The notes under the pieces: generated by a model
The model's input: only the letters and a program-made list of their open reading frames with translations
What the model was told of the DNA's origin: nothing
The model's database searches: none
Position numbers and translations under genes: made by a program
Shown: in pieces, positions 1 through 13,068 of the stretch
How the letters are laid out: each line of letters opens with the position of its first letter
Position numbering within the stretch: the first letter of the stretch is position 1
Assembly (NCBI GenBank): GCA_014843695.1
Contig: CM026403.1
Span: 72,804,152 to 72,868,151, forward strand
From: Archivesica marissinica
Taxonomy: Eukaryota > Mollusca > Bivalvia > Venerida > Vesicomyidae
Direction of reading: 5' to 3'
Length of the DNA: 64,000 nt

Positions 1-182
1 AATATGGCTCCTGTATGTTACCTTCACCTCTCTACATCTCTATGCCAACTACTCAGCGGTTAGAGGTGTTGTCATGGAAACTATCAATCAAGCACGACTT
101 CGTATTCTGCTGGCAGAATACTTCATGTCTGGAACCGTCCTGTCCCCAGCTGTTGTAAATAGCCAGGAACCAGTGTTATGGG
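1..182 (+). CDS. RUSF1: RUS1/DUF647-family protein (RUSF1-like), internal exon, 5' truncated by window
   Basis: The exon is open from base 2 (base 1 ends a codon) and gives 60 codons plus one base, ending at a donor GGTGAGT with GT at 183-184. The peptide contains LHLYANYSAVRGVVMETIN and then a segment RLRILLAEYF...VLSPAVVN. This matches my memory of the conserved core of the RUS1/DUF647 family (animal RUSF1/C16orf58, plant ROOT UV-B SENSITIVE), where an ANYxAVR motif follows a hydrophobic segment. The biochemical role of animal RUSF1 is not established; it is thought to be membrane associated. The next exon in phase (13069-13126) is almost 13 kb away. The family call is recognition from memory; the reading frame and donor are directly visible. 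Confidence 0.82.
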
Positions 183-254
183 GTGAGTGTTCATTTTTTC
201 ATGATAATATGCTAAAGTAGCCGATTGCCAGATGACAAGATGGACAAAAAATGA

Positions 255-1117
255 ATACTATATATTCCGTATTTAACGCCCCCAGGGGCATTACATTTTA
301 CAAAGGGGGGGGGGGGGCATTTAATATTGTACATAAAATATGATAAAATAAAAGTCTATTACCGGTAATTAACAAATCACTGATCAATGTTTTTAACACG
401 TCCGTGCACCACATATAATACCATGTAAAAACAGCTTAAATTTGAGATTCACAAATGGTATATTTTTAACGCTGTATATACGGTACTCTACTGCACAGCT
501 TGTAAAGCCAGTACACAATTTAAACTCTACACATTCACTGACCTCGCGACACTGACACACCTATAGGTATGATGTAATAACAGCATGGTTCACATAGCAG
601 CGTGTGACTGGTCGTTTGAGATAGTCCAGGACATTAATGCAGCATTATCGTATGAAATAAAAGATATTTGAAAAATTCAATTTTATAGTAATGCTGCTAC
701 ACATTCTAACATTATACCATGTTCATTTGGTAAACAGTGTTTTTTGCGATAAAACAAACTCGAAACCTAAAGTAGCACTTTCCGAGTCGATCGGTCACGC
801 ACTTGTTTACAACCGGAACGCATCATTATATTTTACCCAAAACATCCTTTAATACGATGTAATGCTGCTTTAATTAATTAAAGTGTTATAGACTAGTTAA
901 AACAGTTAGATTTGTTTGATTAACAGTTTAATTAAATGCTTGGATTTATCATTCCGTCCTGGAATTGGATAGTGTAATTGGAATTATCATTAAAATGTGT
1001 TGGAATTGGATATTTACCTTCGTTCTGGTAAATTTTAAATTTTCACTTATCAAAATCAACGGGGGGGGGGGGGGGGGGTCATTAGCAGGGGGGCGTTGAA
1101 TAGAGCATATACAGTAT
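255..1117. mobile_element. Possible non-autonomous TIR element
   Basis: The left end ATACTATATATTCCGTATTT (255-274), running into AACGCCCCC, is mirrored at the right end (complement starts ATACTGTATATG and reaches TTCAACGCCCCC). ATGA flanks both sides (251-254, 1118-1121). Homopolymer G runs (about 306-318 and 1061-1078) lie just inside each end. No coding sequence was seen inside. Confidence 0.4.
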
Positions 1118-1216
1118 ATGAATTCTTCATACTGATTTAGTTTTGAAAGCGATAGTTAGAAACTGCAATTGTGAACAGTACTAGGAAGCGTTTCTCACAG
1201 CATACATTATCTGACA

Positions 1217-1369
1217 TGCAGTCAAACCTGTCTTAAACAGCCAGGCAAGTGAAACACACCAAGTGGTTGCTTAATAGAGGAATGTGAAATATGTGGGAAT
1301 CTGGAAAATGGCTGCTTAATACAGATTGGCTACTTAATGAATGTGACCACTAACACAGGTTTGAATGTA
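1217..1369. mobile_element. MITE-like element, short copy
   Basis: Ends TGCAGTCAAACCTGT and ACAGGTTTGAATGTA are near-perfect inverted repeats. The interior has repeated GGCTGCTTAATACAG motifs shared with 13153-13366 and 63216-63401. Confidence 0.65.
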
Positions 1370-1828
1370 TAGCACAACATTTGTCTGGATGTTTCTCTGC
1401 GCCACTTGTCGCCAATTGAAAAACACTGGAGCCAATTTAAAAAACTTGGAGCCAACTAAGAGCCAATATAGTTCACAAATAAATATTTGAAGCCATGTAT
1501 TTGACAAAACATGTGCCAAAAATAAAAAGATTTATTTTCGCCAATTCACAAAATTTAGCGCCAATATTTGTTTTTTTGTCGCAATTGACGCCATTGGCGA
1601 CCGACGGCGGGAACCCTGCAATATGTATCATTTGCAAATTATAGTTATTAGTGATGGTGATTCTCAATGAGAGAAATCTCTAATTTTCTATTACCTCCCT
1701 TGGTAGATAAAGTCTGATTTCCCCCAAAATGAAATAGGTCCTTTTAGTTGGAATCCTTTGTTTTTACTGTTCCCTAACCAGATGTTGCGGTATGATAAAT
1801 GTGATTTTATCATAATCGTGTTAATGTA
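1370..1828. other. Intron sequence with repeated GCCAAT-type words; no gene recognised
   Basis: At 1400-1610 words such as GAGCCAA and CGCCAATT recur at irregular spacing, suggesting a decayed repeat. A minus-strand frame at 1691-1830 has no recognisable product. Confidence 0.4.
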
Positions 1829-3899
1829 AATAAGATCCAATGATAATACTGTAAAATAAGTATCCAATGATAATACTGTAAAATAAGATCCCAATGATAA
1901 TACTGTAAAATAAGTACACAATGATAATACTGTAAAATAAGTACCCATTGATAATACTGTAAAATAAGTACCCAATGATAATACTGTAAAATAAGTACCC
2001 ATTGATAATACTGTAAAATAAGTACCCAATGATAATACTGTAAAATAAGTACCCAATGATAATACTGTAAAATAAGTACCCAATGATAATACTGTAAAAT
2101 AAGATCCAATGATAATACTGTAAAATAAGACCCAATGATAATACTGTAAAATAAGATCCAATGATAATACTGTAAAATAAGATCCAATGATAATACTGTA
2201 AAATAAGACCCAATGATAATACTGTAAAATAAGATCCAATGATAATACTGTAAAATAAGATCCAATGATAATAGTAAAATAAGACCCAATGATAATACTG
2301 TAAAATAAGACAATGATAATACTGTAAAATAAGTACCCAATGATAATACTGTAAAATAAGTAACAATGATAATACTGTAAAATAAGTACACAATGATAAT
2401 ACTGTAAAATAAGTACCAATGATAATACTGTAAAATAAGTACCCAATGATAATACTGTAAAATAAGTACCCAATGATAATACTGTAAAATAAGTACCCAA
2501 TGATAATACTGTAAAATAAGTACACAATGATAATACTGTAAAATAAGTACACAATGATAATACTGTAAAATAAGTACACAATGATAATACTGTAAAATAA
2601 GTACACAATGATAATACTGTAAAATAAGTACCCAATGATAATACTGTAAAATAAGTACCCATTGATAATACTGTAAAATAAGTACCCATTGATAATACTG
2701 TAAAATAAGTACACAATGATAATACTGTAAAATAAGTACACAATGATAATACTGTAAAATAAGTACCCATTGATAATACTGTAAAATAAGACCCAATGAT
2801 AATACTGTAAAATAAGTACACAATGATAATACTGTAAAATAAGTACACAATGATAATACTGTAAAATAAGTACACAATGATAATACTGTAAAATAAGTAC
2901 ACAATGATAATACTGTAAAATAAGTACACAATGATAATACTGTAAAATAAGTACCCAATGATAATACTGTAAAATAAGTACCCATTGATAATACTGTAAA
3001 ATAAGTACCCATTGATAATACTGTAAAATAAGTACACAATGATAATACTGTAAAATAAGTACCCAATGATAATACTGTAAAATAAGTACCCATTGATAAT
3101 ACTGTAAAATAAGTACCCAATGATAATACTGTAAAATAAGTACCCAATGATAATACTGTAAAATAAGTACACAATGATAATACTGTAAAATAAGTACCCA
3201 ATGATAATACTGTAAAATAAGTACACAATGATAATACTGTAAAATAAGTACCCAATGATAATACTGTAAAATAAGACCCAATGATAATACTGTAAAATAA
3301 GTACACAATGATAATACTGTAAAATAAGTACACAATGATAATACTGTAAAATAAGTACACAATGATAATACTGTAAAATAAGTACACAATGATAATACTG
3401 TAAAATAAGTACACAATGATAATACTGTAAAATAAGTACCCAATGATAATACTGTAAAATAAGTACACAATGATAATACTGTAAAATAAGTACACAATGA
3501 TAATACTGTAAAATAAGTACCCAATGATAATACTGTAAAATAAGTACACAATGATAATACTGTAAAATAAGTACACAATGATAATACTGTAAAATAAGTA
3601 CACAATGATAATACTGTAAAATAAGTACCCAATGATAATACTGTAAAATAAGTACCCATTGATAATACTGTAAAATAAGTACCCAATGATAATACTGTAA
3701 AATAAGTACACAATGATAATACTGTAAAATAAGTACACATTGATAATACTGTAAAATAAGTACCCATTGATAATACTGTAAAATAAGTACCCAATGATAA
3801 TACTGTAAAATAAGTACACATTGATAATACTGTAAAATAAGTACCCAATGATAATACTGTAAAATAAATACCCATTGATAATACTGTAAAATAAGTACT
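1829..3899. repeat. Minisatellite, 27-bp unit (25-27), about 77 copies
   Basis: Core AATGATAATACTGTAAAATA with a variable linker (AAGTACCC, AAGTACAC, AAGATCC). The 25/26-bp variants cluster at about 2100-2420. Divisibility by 3 creates long minus-strand frames that are not genes. Confidence 0.95.
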
Positions 3900-3941
3900 G
3901 AATCGGTGATACATCAGTATCATTTGAATCAATGTCAACTT

Positions 3942-5515
3942 TAGCTCCACCTACTCTGCCTCTAGCTCCACTTAATGTGCATCTAGCTCCACCTACTGTG
4001 CCTCTAGGCACATCCTACTGTGCTAGCTTCACCTACTCTGCCTCTAGCTCCACCAACTCTGCCTCTAGGCTCCACCTACTTTGCCTCTAGCTCCACCTAC
4101 TCTCTGCCTCTAGCTCCACCTACTCTGCCTCTAGCTCCACCTACTCTGCCTCTAGTTCCACCTACTCTGACTCTAGCTCCACCTACTCTGCCTCTAGCTC
4201 CACCTACTCTCTAGCTCCACCTACTCTGCCTCGACATACTCTGCCTCTAGGCTCCACCTACTTTGCCTCTAGCTCCACCTACTCTCTGCCTCTAGCTCCA
4301 CCTACTCTGCCTCTAGGCTCCACCTACTCTGCCTCTAGCTCCACCTACTCTGCCTCTAGGCTCCACCTACTCTGCCTCTAGCTCCACCTACTCTACCTCC
4401 ACCTACTTTGCTTCTAGGCTCCACCTACTCTGCCTCTAGGCTCCACCTATTCTGCCTCTAGCTCCACCTACTCTGCCTCTATACTCCTCCTACTCTGCCT
4501 CTATACCCCTCCTACTCTGCCTCTAGCTTCACCTACTCTGCATCTAGCTCCACCTACTATGCATCTAGGCTTCTCCTACTGTGCATCTAACTCCACCTAC
4601 TGTGCCTCTAGGCACATCCTACCTTGCCTCTAGCTCCACCTACTGTGCCTCTAGCTCTACCTACTCTGACTCTAGCTTCAACTACTCTGCCTCTAGCTCC
4701 ACCTACTCTGCCTCTAGGCTGCACCAACTCTGCCTCTAGCTCCACTTACTCTGCCTCTAGGCTCCACTTACTCTGCCTCTAGCTCCACCTACTCTGCCTC
4801 TAGCTCCACCTACTCTGCCTCTATACTCCTCCTACTCTGCCTCTAGCTCCACCTACTCTGCCTCTAGGCTCCACCTTCTCTGCCTCTAGCTCCACATACT
4901 CTGCATCTAGTTCCACCTACTCTGCCTCTAGGCTCCACCTACTCTGCCTCTAGCTCCACCTATTCTACCTCTAGCTCCACCTACTCTGCCTCTATACTCC
5001 TCCTACTGTGCATCTAGCTCCACCTACTCTGCATCTAGCTCCACCTACTCTGCCTCTAGGCTCCACCTACTCTGCCTCTAGCCCCACCTACTCTACCTCT
5101 AGCTCCACCTACTCTGCCTCTATACTCCTCCTACTGTGCATCTAGCTCCACCTACTCTGCATCTAGCTCCACCTACTGTGCATCTAGCTCCACCTACTGT
5201 GCCTCTAGGCATATCCTACCTTGCCTCTAGGCACATCCTACCTTGCCTTAGCTCCATCTACTTTTCTTCAAGGTTCAACCTACTGTGCTGCTAGGCTCCT
5301 CCTACTGTGTATCTACTTTCACCTACTTTGCATCTATGCTTCCTCTGTTCCTCTAGACTCCACCTACTGTGCCTCTAGGCTCCTCCTACTTTGCCTCTAG
5401 GCTCCTCCTACTGTGCCTCTAGGCTCCTCCTACTGTGCGTCTATACTCCTCCTACTGTGCATCTAACTCCACCTACTGTGCATCTAGGCTCCGCCTACTG
5501 TGCTCCTCCTCCAAC
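3942..5515. repeat. Minisatellite, 21-bp unit, about 74 copies, diverged
   Basis: Core TAGCTCCACCTACTCTGCC with many variants (AGGCTCC, ATACTCCTCC, TGTGCATC), more diverged toward the 3' end. It starts about 40 bp after the 27-bp array. Confidence 0.95.
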
Positions 5516-5842
5516 TAACCATTGCATTTGTGTTTCAAAAAGAGGCTGTACAAATAATGTTCACTCTCAATTAAGCATAATGATATTTATTTTATTGTAT
5601 GCGTTATAGGTTAGTAAGAAGTAAATCATAACTGAATCAATAACAAATGCCCGCCATATAAGGCAATCATGTGACGTCATATGAGTGGCGGGCACCTTAC
5701 AAATGTAAAATGCAGCCGATCTGTTGAAGAGTGATGAAATACAAGCTGTCCTCGGAGCACCCATAAAGGAGAATAAATGAAGAATTCTTAAGAAGAATCC
5801 TCGGAAAAACTTATGTGTAATGACTCGTCTCAAACTTATGTC
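5516..5842. other. Unique sequence between arrays; SINE-tail-like block
   Basis: The block ATGAGTGGCGGGCACCTTAC (about 5679-5698) recurs in diverged form at 6294-6313, on the other side of the 21-bp array. It resembles the GAGCGACGGGCAG block of SINE tails. No gene seen. Confidence 0.4.
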
Positions 5843-6221
5843 AAGGTGATGCATAAAGCTGCCAAGGTGATGCATAAAGCTGCCAAGGTGATGCGTAACG
5901 CTGCCATGGTGATGCATAGCGCTGCCAAGGTGATGCATAAAGCTGCCAAGGTGATGCATAAAGCTGCCAAGGTGATGCATAAAGCTGCCAAGGTGATGCG
6001 TAACGCTGCCAAGGTGATGCGTAACGCTGCCAAGGTGATGCGTAACGCTGCCAAGGTGATGCATAAAGCTGCCATGGTGATGCGTAACGCTGCCAAGGTG
6101 ATGCATAAAGCTGCCAAGGTGATGCATAAAGCTGCCAAGGTGATGCGTAAGCTGCCAAGGTGATGCATAAAGCTGCCAAGGTGATGCGTAACGCTGTCAT
6201 GGTGATGCGTTAAGTTGCCAA
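5843..6221. repeat. Minisatellite, 21-bp unit, 18 copies
   Basis: Core AAGGTGATGCATAAAGCTGC, alternating with GATGCGTAACGCTG. Confidence 0.95.
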
Positions 6222-6560
6222 CAAGCATGAGCAGAGGCGTCGACGTGCCAGGGAGGGGGTTATCGACTCATGAAGTAGATCATGTGGCATCACACGAGTG
6301 ACGGGCATCTTACAAATACAGCTGATGCATATCAAAGTCATTAAACTTCACCTAAATATTGACTACATGAACGAAAACGTACGATAGTAATGAAAAAAGA
6401 TCAAGTTTTGAATAAATGATTGTAAATTTACCCGTCGGACATTTCAGCTTCGTTTTATGCTATGGACAGTTGTTTAAACATATTTATTCGACATTATATA
6501 ACATAATTTACTACAAATAATGTACCGGTACACACTATGGACAGCTGCGGAACTCGACGG
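6222..6560. other. AT-rich intron sequence, nothing recognised
   Basis: No splice-bounded open segment or element ends seen apart from the diverged block at 6275-6327 noted above. Confidence 0.4.
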
Positions 6561-6734
6561 AAATAGTAACACAAGATGTGGGGTTCATTTGATTTATTCT
6601 GATATCAGTGCTAATAAGAAATAGTAACACAAGATGTGGGGTTCATTTGATTTATTCTGATATCACCGATAATAAGAAATAGTAACACAAGATGTGGGGT
6701 TCATTTGATTTATTCTGATATCACCACTAATTGC
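6561..6734. repeat. 58-bp unit, 3 copies
   Basis: AAATAGTAACACAAGATGTG begins at 6561, 6619 and 6677. Confidence 0.93.
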
Positions 6735-6950
6735 TCTTGTATAATTTTCAAGTTAGGTTGTTTGCTGACAAAACAAATTCATTAGAATATATTACATGAT
6801 AGTCAGAAAATAGCTAAAATACAAAAGTAGATCTAACTGCGCAGGAATACGCAACCATGGCAGAGAAAATCTTTCACTGTTTCAAAGTGTTGTAAGTGAA
6901 AGACATCATTGGACAACATAGAAGAAATGAAAATGTTCAAATTACATCAT

Positions 6951-7071
6951 GTGTGTGTGTTTTACGTTTATTTATCATCGCTACCAATTGCTCATATGAG
7001 CAACGCCTCCTGAAGAAATTAGTCATTTTAGATTCTTTGAAGATGATACAGAGAGAGACCCATTACAGAGT
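6951..7071 (-). mobile_element. Thr-like SINE, tail part only
   Basis: Matches the tail and part of the body of the SINE at 62120-62414, including the GT/CA-rich end and the CGCCTCCTGAAGA block. The match stops at 7071, just where the copy at 9314 begins. Confidence 0.75.
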
Positions 7072-7344
7072 CATGTCACAGAATGACACGAGGGACAGCT
7101 TCTCTCAGGGTCACGGATACCAAGATCAAGTGTATGCACAAAGACTTCGCAAATTTACAACATTTAATATACATAAACGTTAGCACTTCCAACAATAATC
7201 AATAATCTGAAGCGTATGTGTGTCCGTAGTTGCACCTTTCACTGATGGTGGCTTAACTTCAGAATGTCGTTCTAGATGCGGCCTGTAACGCCGTTAATTT
7301 CTTCTGACAGTTCCTATGCCCACTGCCTCGGCTCTCAGTTTAGG
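7072..7344. other. Single-copy sequence between the two SINE halves
   Basis: First part of the segment that separates the two complementary SINE fragments. No gene or element ends seen. Confidence 0.35.
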
Positions 7345-7557
7345 CTATAATGCACCTTCTACTTGAAAAGAGTGGCAAGTATTGCCCTCACTGTGCTATA
7401 ATGCACCTATACATTTACACTGGCACGTATGACCACCACAGTGCTATAATGCACCTATACATTTATACTGGCACGTATGGCCACCACAGTGATAGTTCAC
7501 TAGATTTACACTGGCAAGTATTGCCCTCACAGTGATAGTTCACTAGATTTACAATGC
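7345..7557. repeat. Imperfect repeat, about 48-bp unit, 4-5 copies
   Basis: GTGCTATAATGCACCTATAC starts at 7393 and 7441; flanking units are more diverged. Confidence 0.8.
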
Positions 7558-7950
7558 ACAAGTGTATAATGATGAACTTTCTGCGTCCTGAGGACCCTGT
7601 CCACTGACGGCGGACCCGATGCTGCCTCGCACCCCGCTCACACGCTCCAGTCTATGGCGGCACCAGCTCACGCCGGCAGACTCTCCCAGTCAGCACGTGC
7701 CCCAGCTCTTCTAAGCTCTAGCCGAACCGGATACCCCTGAGCTACTCATCACACGGCTCCTGATTCAGGCGTGAAGCAACTACAATAACAAATATCATAC
7801 CCTCGTGCTACATGTACTAGAGACCCAAATCAGCCCGTATTATAAACTTGTATCATACTATTGTTGTACCACAAACAGGACAAGAGTTAGCCTTATCCTT
7901 GTATAATATATACACACACGTCTATCTTTCCATATGGAATCGGTACACAT
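7558..7950. other. GC-rich unique block, nothing recognised
   Basis: At 7580-7770 composition is clearly more GC-rich than its surroundings, but no open, splice-bounded exon was found. Confidence 0.35.
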
Positions 7951-8624
7951 GGTGACCTTCATGGTCCAAATATACAACAACTCGATATCAATCATGACCT
8001 CATATGGTCTAACTATACCACAACTCAGTACCACTCATGACCTCATATGGTCTAACTATACCACAACTCAGTACCACTCATGACCTCATATGGTCTAACT
8101 ATACCACGACTCAGTACCACTCATGACCTCATATGGTCTAACTATACCACAACTCAGTACCACTCATGACCTCATATGGTCTAACTATACCACGACTCAG
8201 TACCACTCATGACCTCATATGGTCTAACTATACCATGACTCAGTACCACTCATGACCTCATATGGTCTAACTATACCACGACTCAGTACCACTCATGACC
8301 TCATATGGTCTAACTATACACATACTGAGAACCACTCATGACCGTCACGGTCTAAACATATACAGACGGAGAACCACTCGTGACCTTCATGGTCTAAACA
8401 TATACAGACGGAGAACCACTCGTAACCTTCACGGTCTAAAACATACAGACGGAGAACCACTCGTGACCTTCATGGTCTAAACATATACAGACGGAGAACC
8501 ACTCATGACCTTCACAGTCTAAAACATATACAGACGGAGAACCACTCATAACCTTCATGGTCTAAACATATACAGATGGAGAACCACTCGTAACCTTCAT
8601 GGTCTAAAACATATACAGACTCGC
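7951..8624. repeat. Minisatellite, 42-43-bp unit, about 16 copies, two subfamilies
   Basis: The first half has GACCTCATATGGTCTAACTA (43 bp). From about 8330 the units change to GGTCTAAACATATACAGACG (42 bp). Confidence 0.94.
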
Positions 8625-9313
8625 TTGAAAGTGTTCCGTCACCTGTTACTCCGCTCCTGCACTTTGAGCGTACCTGCCACCCCTTTCAGACAACCGCATA
8701 TAACAACTCTGTCCCAGCAATATATTCAACTATTTAGTCAACAGTAGTTAATTATAATGTATGTATCTCTTTAGTAGACGAGTATGCACTTTAGATACTC
8801 CTCAGTGTAAATCACTAGAACCACCTTGGATAATAATTTAATACAACAATGTTCTGGTAGTACTGGAATAGTTGCCTTTAGACGACGTGTCTATATTAAA
8901 TAAACCTCTGGATGACAATTTATATAACAAACAATATAATAGTAACATACCCAAGCTGTCGCATGTACAAGAATGTAACCAACCTCCACTCTGTCCTGGG
9001 AGTAATGTCTCTCCTGTGTGCCTGTGTCGGTTTATACAATCCCAGGTGAGTACAAGCACGAACAGTGATTCTAACAGAATAAAGCCAACTCGCTTAATAA
9101 TAGTCGGATTTATATCAATTAAACGGGACTTTCCCTTATAAGTGATATATAATAATATACCGATGTCCTTATCTGGTATGTATACATTCTTCCCAATTTT
9201 AGGATAAAATCACCGAATAAATGATGCAATGGTACGACATAATGTTCGTAAATCCATTGATAAAGAGGCCCCAACTACACAGTAGTTAATATGGTCACTT
9301 TCATTTTGTTACA
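8625..9313. other. Intron sequence, nothing firmly recognised
   Basis: A CAGGTGAGT donor-like site occurs near 9038-9047, but no partner acceptor or family match was found. The RUS1 exons join in phase without it. Confidence 0.35.
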
Positions 9314-9440
9314 AGTCTCCTCTGGTTCTATTACGTGCACGGTGTAAAGCACCGACACGAGACCTTGGTTTAACGTCCCATCTGAAAGACTGTTAATTTT
9401 ATTAGGGTTAGATGGGGGATCGAACCTGCGATCCCTGGAT
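9314..9440 (-). mobile_element. Thr-like SINE, body and head, leading into a 42-bp array
   Basis: Matches 62250-62375 (block ACGTGCACGGTGTAAAGCAC, then the B-box complement GGGGGATCGAACC). The tRNA-like anticodon arm is then repeated to give the array that follows. Confidence 0.85.
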
Positions 9441-12400
9441 TACCAGTCCAGTGTGTTACCACTGGATTACCAGTCCAGCGTATTACCACTGGACTACAGA
9501 TCCCTGGATTACCAATCCAGCGTGTTACCACTGCACTACAGATCTCTGGATTACCAGTCCAACATGCTACCACTGCACTACAGATCCCTGGATTACCAGT
9601 CCAACATGCTACCACTGCACCACAGATCCCTGGATTACCAGTCCAACGTGCTACCACAGGACTACAGATCCCTGGATTACCAGTCCAGCGTGCTACCACT
9701 GGACTACAGATCCATGGATTACCAGTCCAATATGTTACCACTGCACCACAGATCCATGGATTACCAGTCCAGCGTGCTACCACTGCACTACATATCCATG
9801 GATTACCAGTCCAACATGCTACCACTGCACTACAGATCGGTGGATTACCAGTCCAATATGTTACCACTGGACTACAGATCCCTGGATTACCAGTCCAGCA
9901 TGTTACCACTGGACTACAGATCCCTGGATTACCAGTCCAGCATGTTACCACTGGACTACAGATCCATGGATTACCAGTCCAGCATGCTACCACTGCACTA
10001 CAGATCTGTGGATTACCAGTCCAGCATGCTACCACTGCACTACAGATCCATGGATTACCAGTCCAGCGTGCTACCACTGCACTACAGATCCGTGGATTAC
10101 CAGTCCAGCGTGTTACCACTGGACTACAGATCCCTGGATTACCAGTCTAGCGTGTTACCACTGGACTACAGATCCCTGGATTACCAGTCCAACGTGCTAC
10201 CACTGCACTACAGATCCCTGGATTACCAGTCCAGCGTGCTACCACTGCACCACAGATCCATGGATTACCAGTCCAGCGTGCTACCACTGCACTACATATC
10301 CGTGGATTACCAGTCCAGCATGCTACCACTGCACTACAGATCCCTGGATTACCAGTCCAGTGTGCTACCACTGCACTACAGATCCATGGATTACCAGTCC
10401 AGCGTGCTACCACTGCACTACAGATCTGTGGATTACCAGTCCAGCATGCTACCACTGCACTACAGATCCCTGGATTACCAGTCCAGCGTGCTACCACTGC
10501 ACTACAGATCCCTGGATTACCAGTCCAGCGTGCTACCACTGCACTACAGATCCCTGGATTACCAGTCCAGCGTGCTACCACTGAACTACAGATCCATGGA
10601 TTACCAGTCCAGCATGTTCCCACTGCACTACAGATCCCTGGATTACCAGTCCAGCGTGCTACCACTGGACTACAGATCCATGGATTACCAGTCCAGCATG
10701 TTCCCACTGCACTACAGATCCCTGGATTACCAGTCCAGCGTGCTACCACTGGACTTACAGATCCCTGGATTACCAGTCCAGCATGTTACCACTGCACTAC
10801 AGATCCGTGGATTACCAGTCCCGCGTGCTACCACTGGACTACAGATCCATCGATTACCAGTCCAGCGTGTTACCACTGGACTACAGATCCCTGGATTACC
10901 AGTCCAGCGTGCTACCACTGCACTACAGATCCATAGATTACTAGTCCAACGTGCTACCACTGCACTACAGATCCATGGATTACCAGTCCAACATGCTACC
11001 ACTGCACTACAGAACCCTGGATTACCAGTCCAGCGTGCTACCACTGCACTACAGATCCATGGATTACCAGTCCAACATGCTACCACTGGACTACATATCC
11101 ATGGATTACCAGTCCAGCATGCTACCACTGCACTACAGATCCATGGATTACCAGTCCAGCATGCTACCACTGCACTACAGATCCCTGGATTACCAGTCCA
11201 GCGTGTTACCACTGGACTACAGATCCCTGGATTACCAGTCCAGCGTGCTACCACTGCACTACAGATCCATGGATTACCAGTCCAGCATGCTACCACTGCA
11301 CTACAGATCCCTGGATTACCAGTCCAGCGTGTTACCACTGCACTACAGATCCATGGATTACCAGTCCAGCGTGCTACCACTGCACTACAGATCCCTGGAT
11401 TACCAGTCCAGCATGCTACCACTGCACTACAGATCCCTGGATTACCAGTCCAGTGTGCTACCACTGCACTACAGATCCCTGGATTACCAGTCCAGCGTGC
11501 TACCACTGCACTACAGATCCATGGATTACCAGTCCAGCATGTTACCACTGCACTACAGATCCCTGGATTACCAGTCCAGTATGCTACCACTGCACTACAG
11601 ATCCCTGGATTACCAGTCCAGCGTGTTACCACTGGACTACAGATCCATGGATTACCAGTCCAGCATGCTACCACTGCACCACAGATCCCTGGATTACCAG
11701 TCCAGCATGTTACCACTGGACTACAGATCCCTGGATTACCAGTCCAGCATGTTACCACTGGACTACAGATCCCTGGATTACCAGTCCAGCATGTTACCAC
11801 TGGACTACAGATCCCTGGATTACCAGTCCAGCGTGCTACCACTGCACTACAGATCCACCACCCACCACACTACAGATCCCTGGATTACCAGTCCAGCATG
11901 TTACCACTGGACTACAGATCCCTGGATTACCAGTCCAGCTGTTACCACTGCACTACAGATCCCTGGATTACCAGTCCAGCGTGCTACCACTGCACTACAG
12001 ATCCCTGGATTACCAGTCCAGCGTGCTACCACTGCACTACAGATCCCTGGATTACCAGTCCAGCATGTTACCATTGGACTACAGATCCCTGGATTACCAG
12101 TCCAGCATGTTACCACTGCACTACAGATCCCTGGATTACCAGTCCAGCGTGTTACCACTGCACTACAGATCCCTGGATTACCAGTCCAGCATGCTACCAC
12201 TGCACTACAGATCCCTGGATTACCAGTCCAGCATGTTACCACTGGACTACAGATCCCTGGATTACCAGTCCAGCGTGCTACCACTGCACTACAGATCCAT
12301 GGATTACCAGTCCAGCATGTTACCACTGCACTACAGATCCCTGGATTACCAGTCCAGTATGCTACCACTGCACTACAGATCCCTGGATTACCAGTCCAGC

Positions 12401-13012
12401 GTGTTACCACTGGACTACAGATCCATGGATTACCAGTCCAGCATGCTACCACTGCACCACAGATCCCTGGATTACCAGTCCAGCATGTTACCACTGGACT
12501 ACAGATCCCTGGATTACCAGTCCAGCATGTTACCACTGGACTACAGATCCCTGGATTACCAGTCCAGCATGTTACCACTGGACTACAGATCCCTGGATTA
12601 CCAGTCCAGCATGTTACCACTGCACTACAGATCCCTGGATTACCAGTCCAGCATGCTACCACTGCACTACAGATCCCTGGATTACCAGTCCAGCATGTTA
12701 CCACTGGACTACAGATCCCTGGATTACCAGTCCAGCATGCTACCACTGCACTACAGATCCCTGGATTACCAGTCCAGCATGTTACCACTGGACTACAGAT
12801 CCCTGGATTACCAGTCCAGCATGCTACCACTGCACTACAGATCCCTGGATTACCAGTCCAGCATGTTACCACTGGACTACAGATCCCTGGATTACCAGTC
12901 CAGCATGTTACCACTGCACTACAGATCCCTGGATTACCAGTCCAGCATGTTACCACTGCACTACAGATCCCTGGATTACCAGTCCAGCGTGTTACCACTG
13001 CACTACAGATCC
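9436..13012. repeat. Minisatellite, 42-bp unit, about 85 copies, SINE-head derived
   Basis: Each unit contains TGGATTACCAGTCCAGC and CTACCACTGCACTACAGATC. On the minus strand these are the A-box and anticodon hairpin of the Thr-like SINE. It lies in the first visible RUS1 intron. Because 42 is divisible by 3 and the unit lacks stops, long frames appear on both strands; none is a gene. Confidence 0.95.
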
Positions 13013-13068
13013 GTCTGCTTACATCATGTACCACTTAGTAACAGACAAATTGTTGCTTGCATTTTCAG

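Noticed and set aside
1691..1830. Minus-strand coding fragment resembling the end of a retroelement protein
   Set aside because: Short, no recognisable motif, and continuous with the 27-bp array translation.
8872..9141. 89-codon plus-strand frame with a donor-like site
   Set aside because: No acceptor and no homology recognised; the RUS1 exons join in phase without it.
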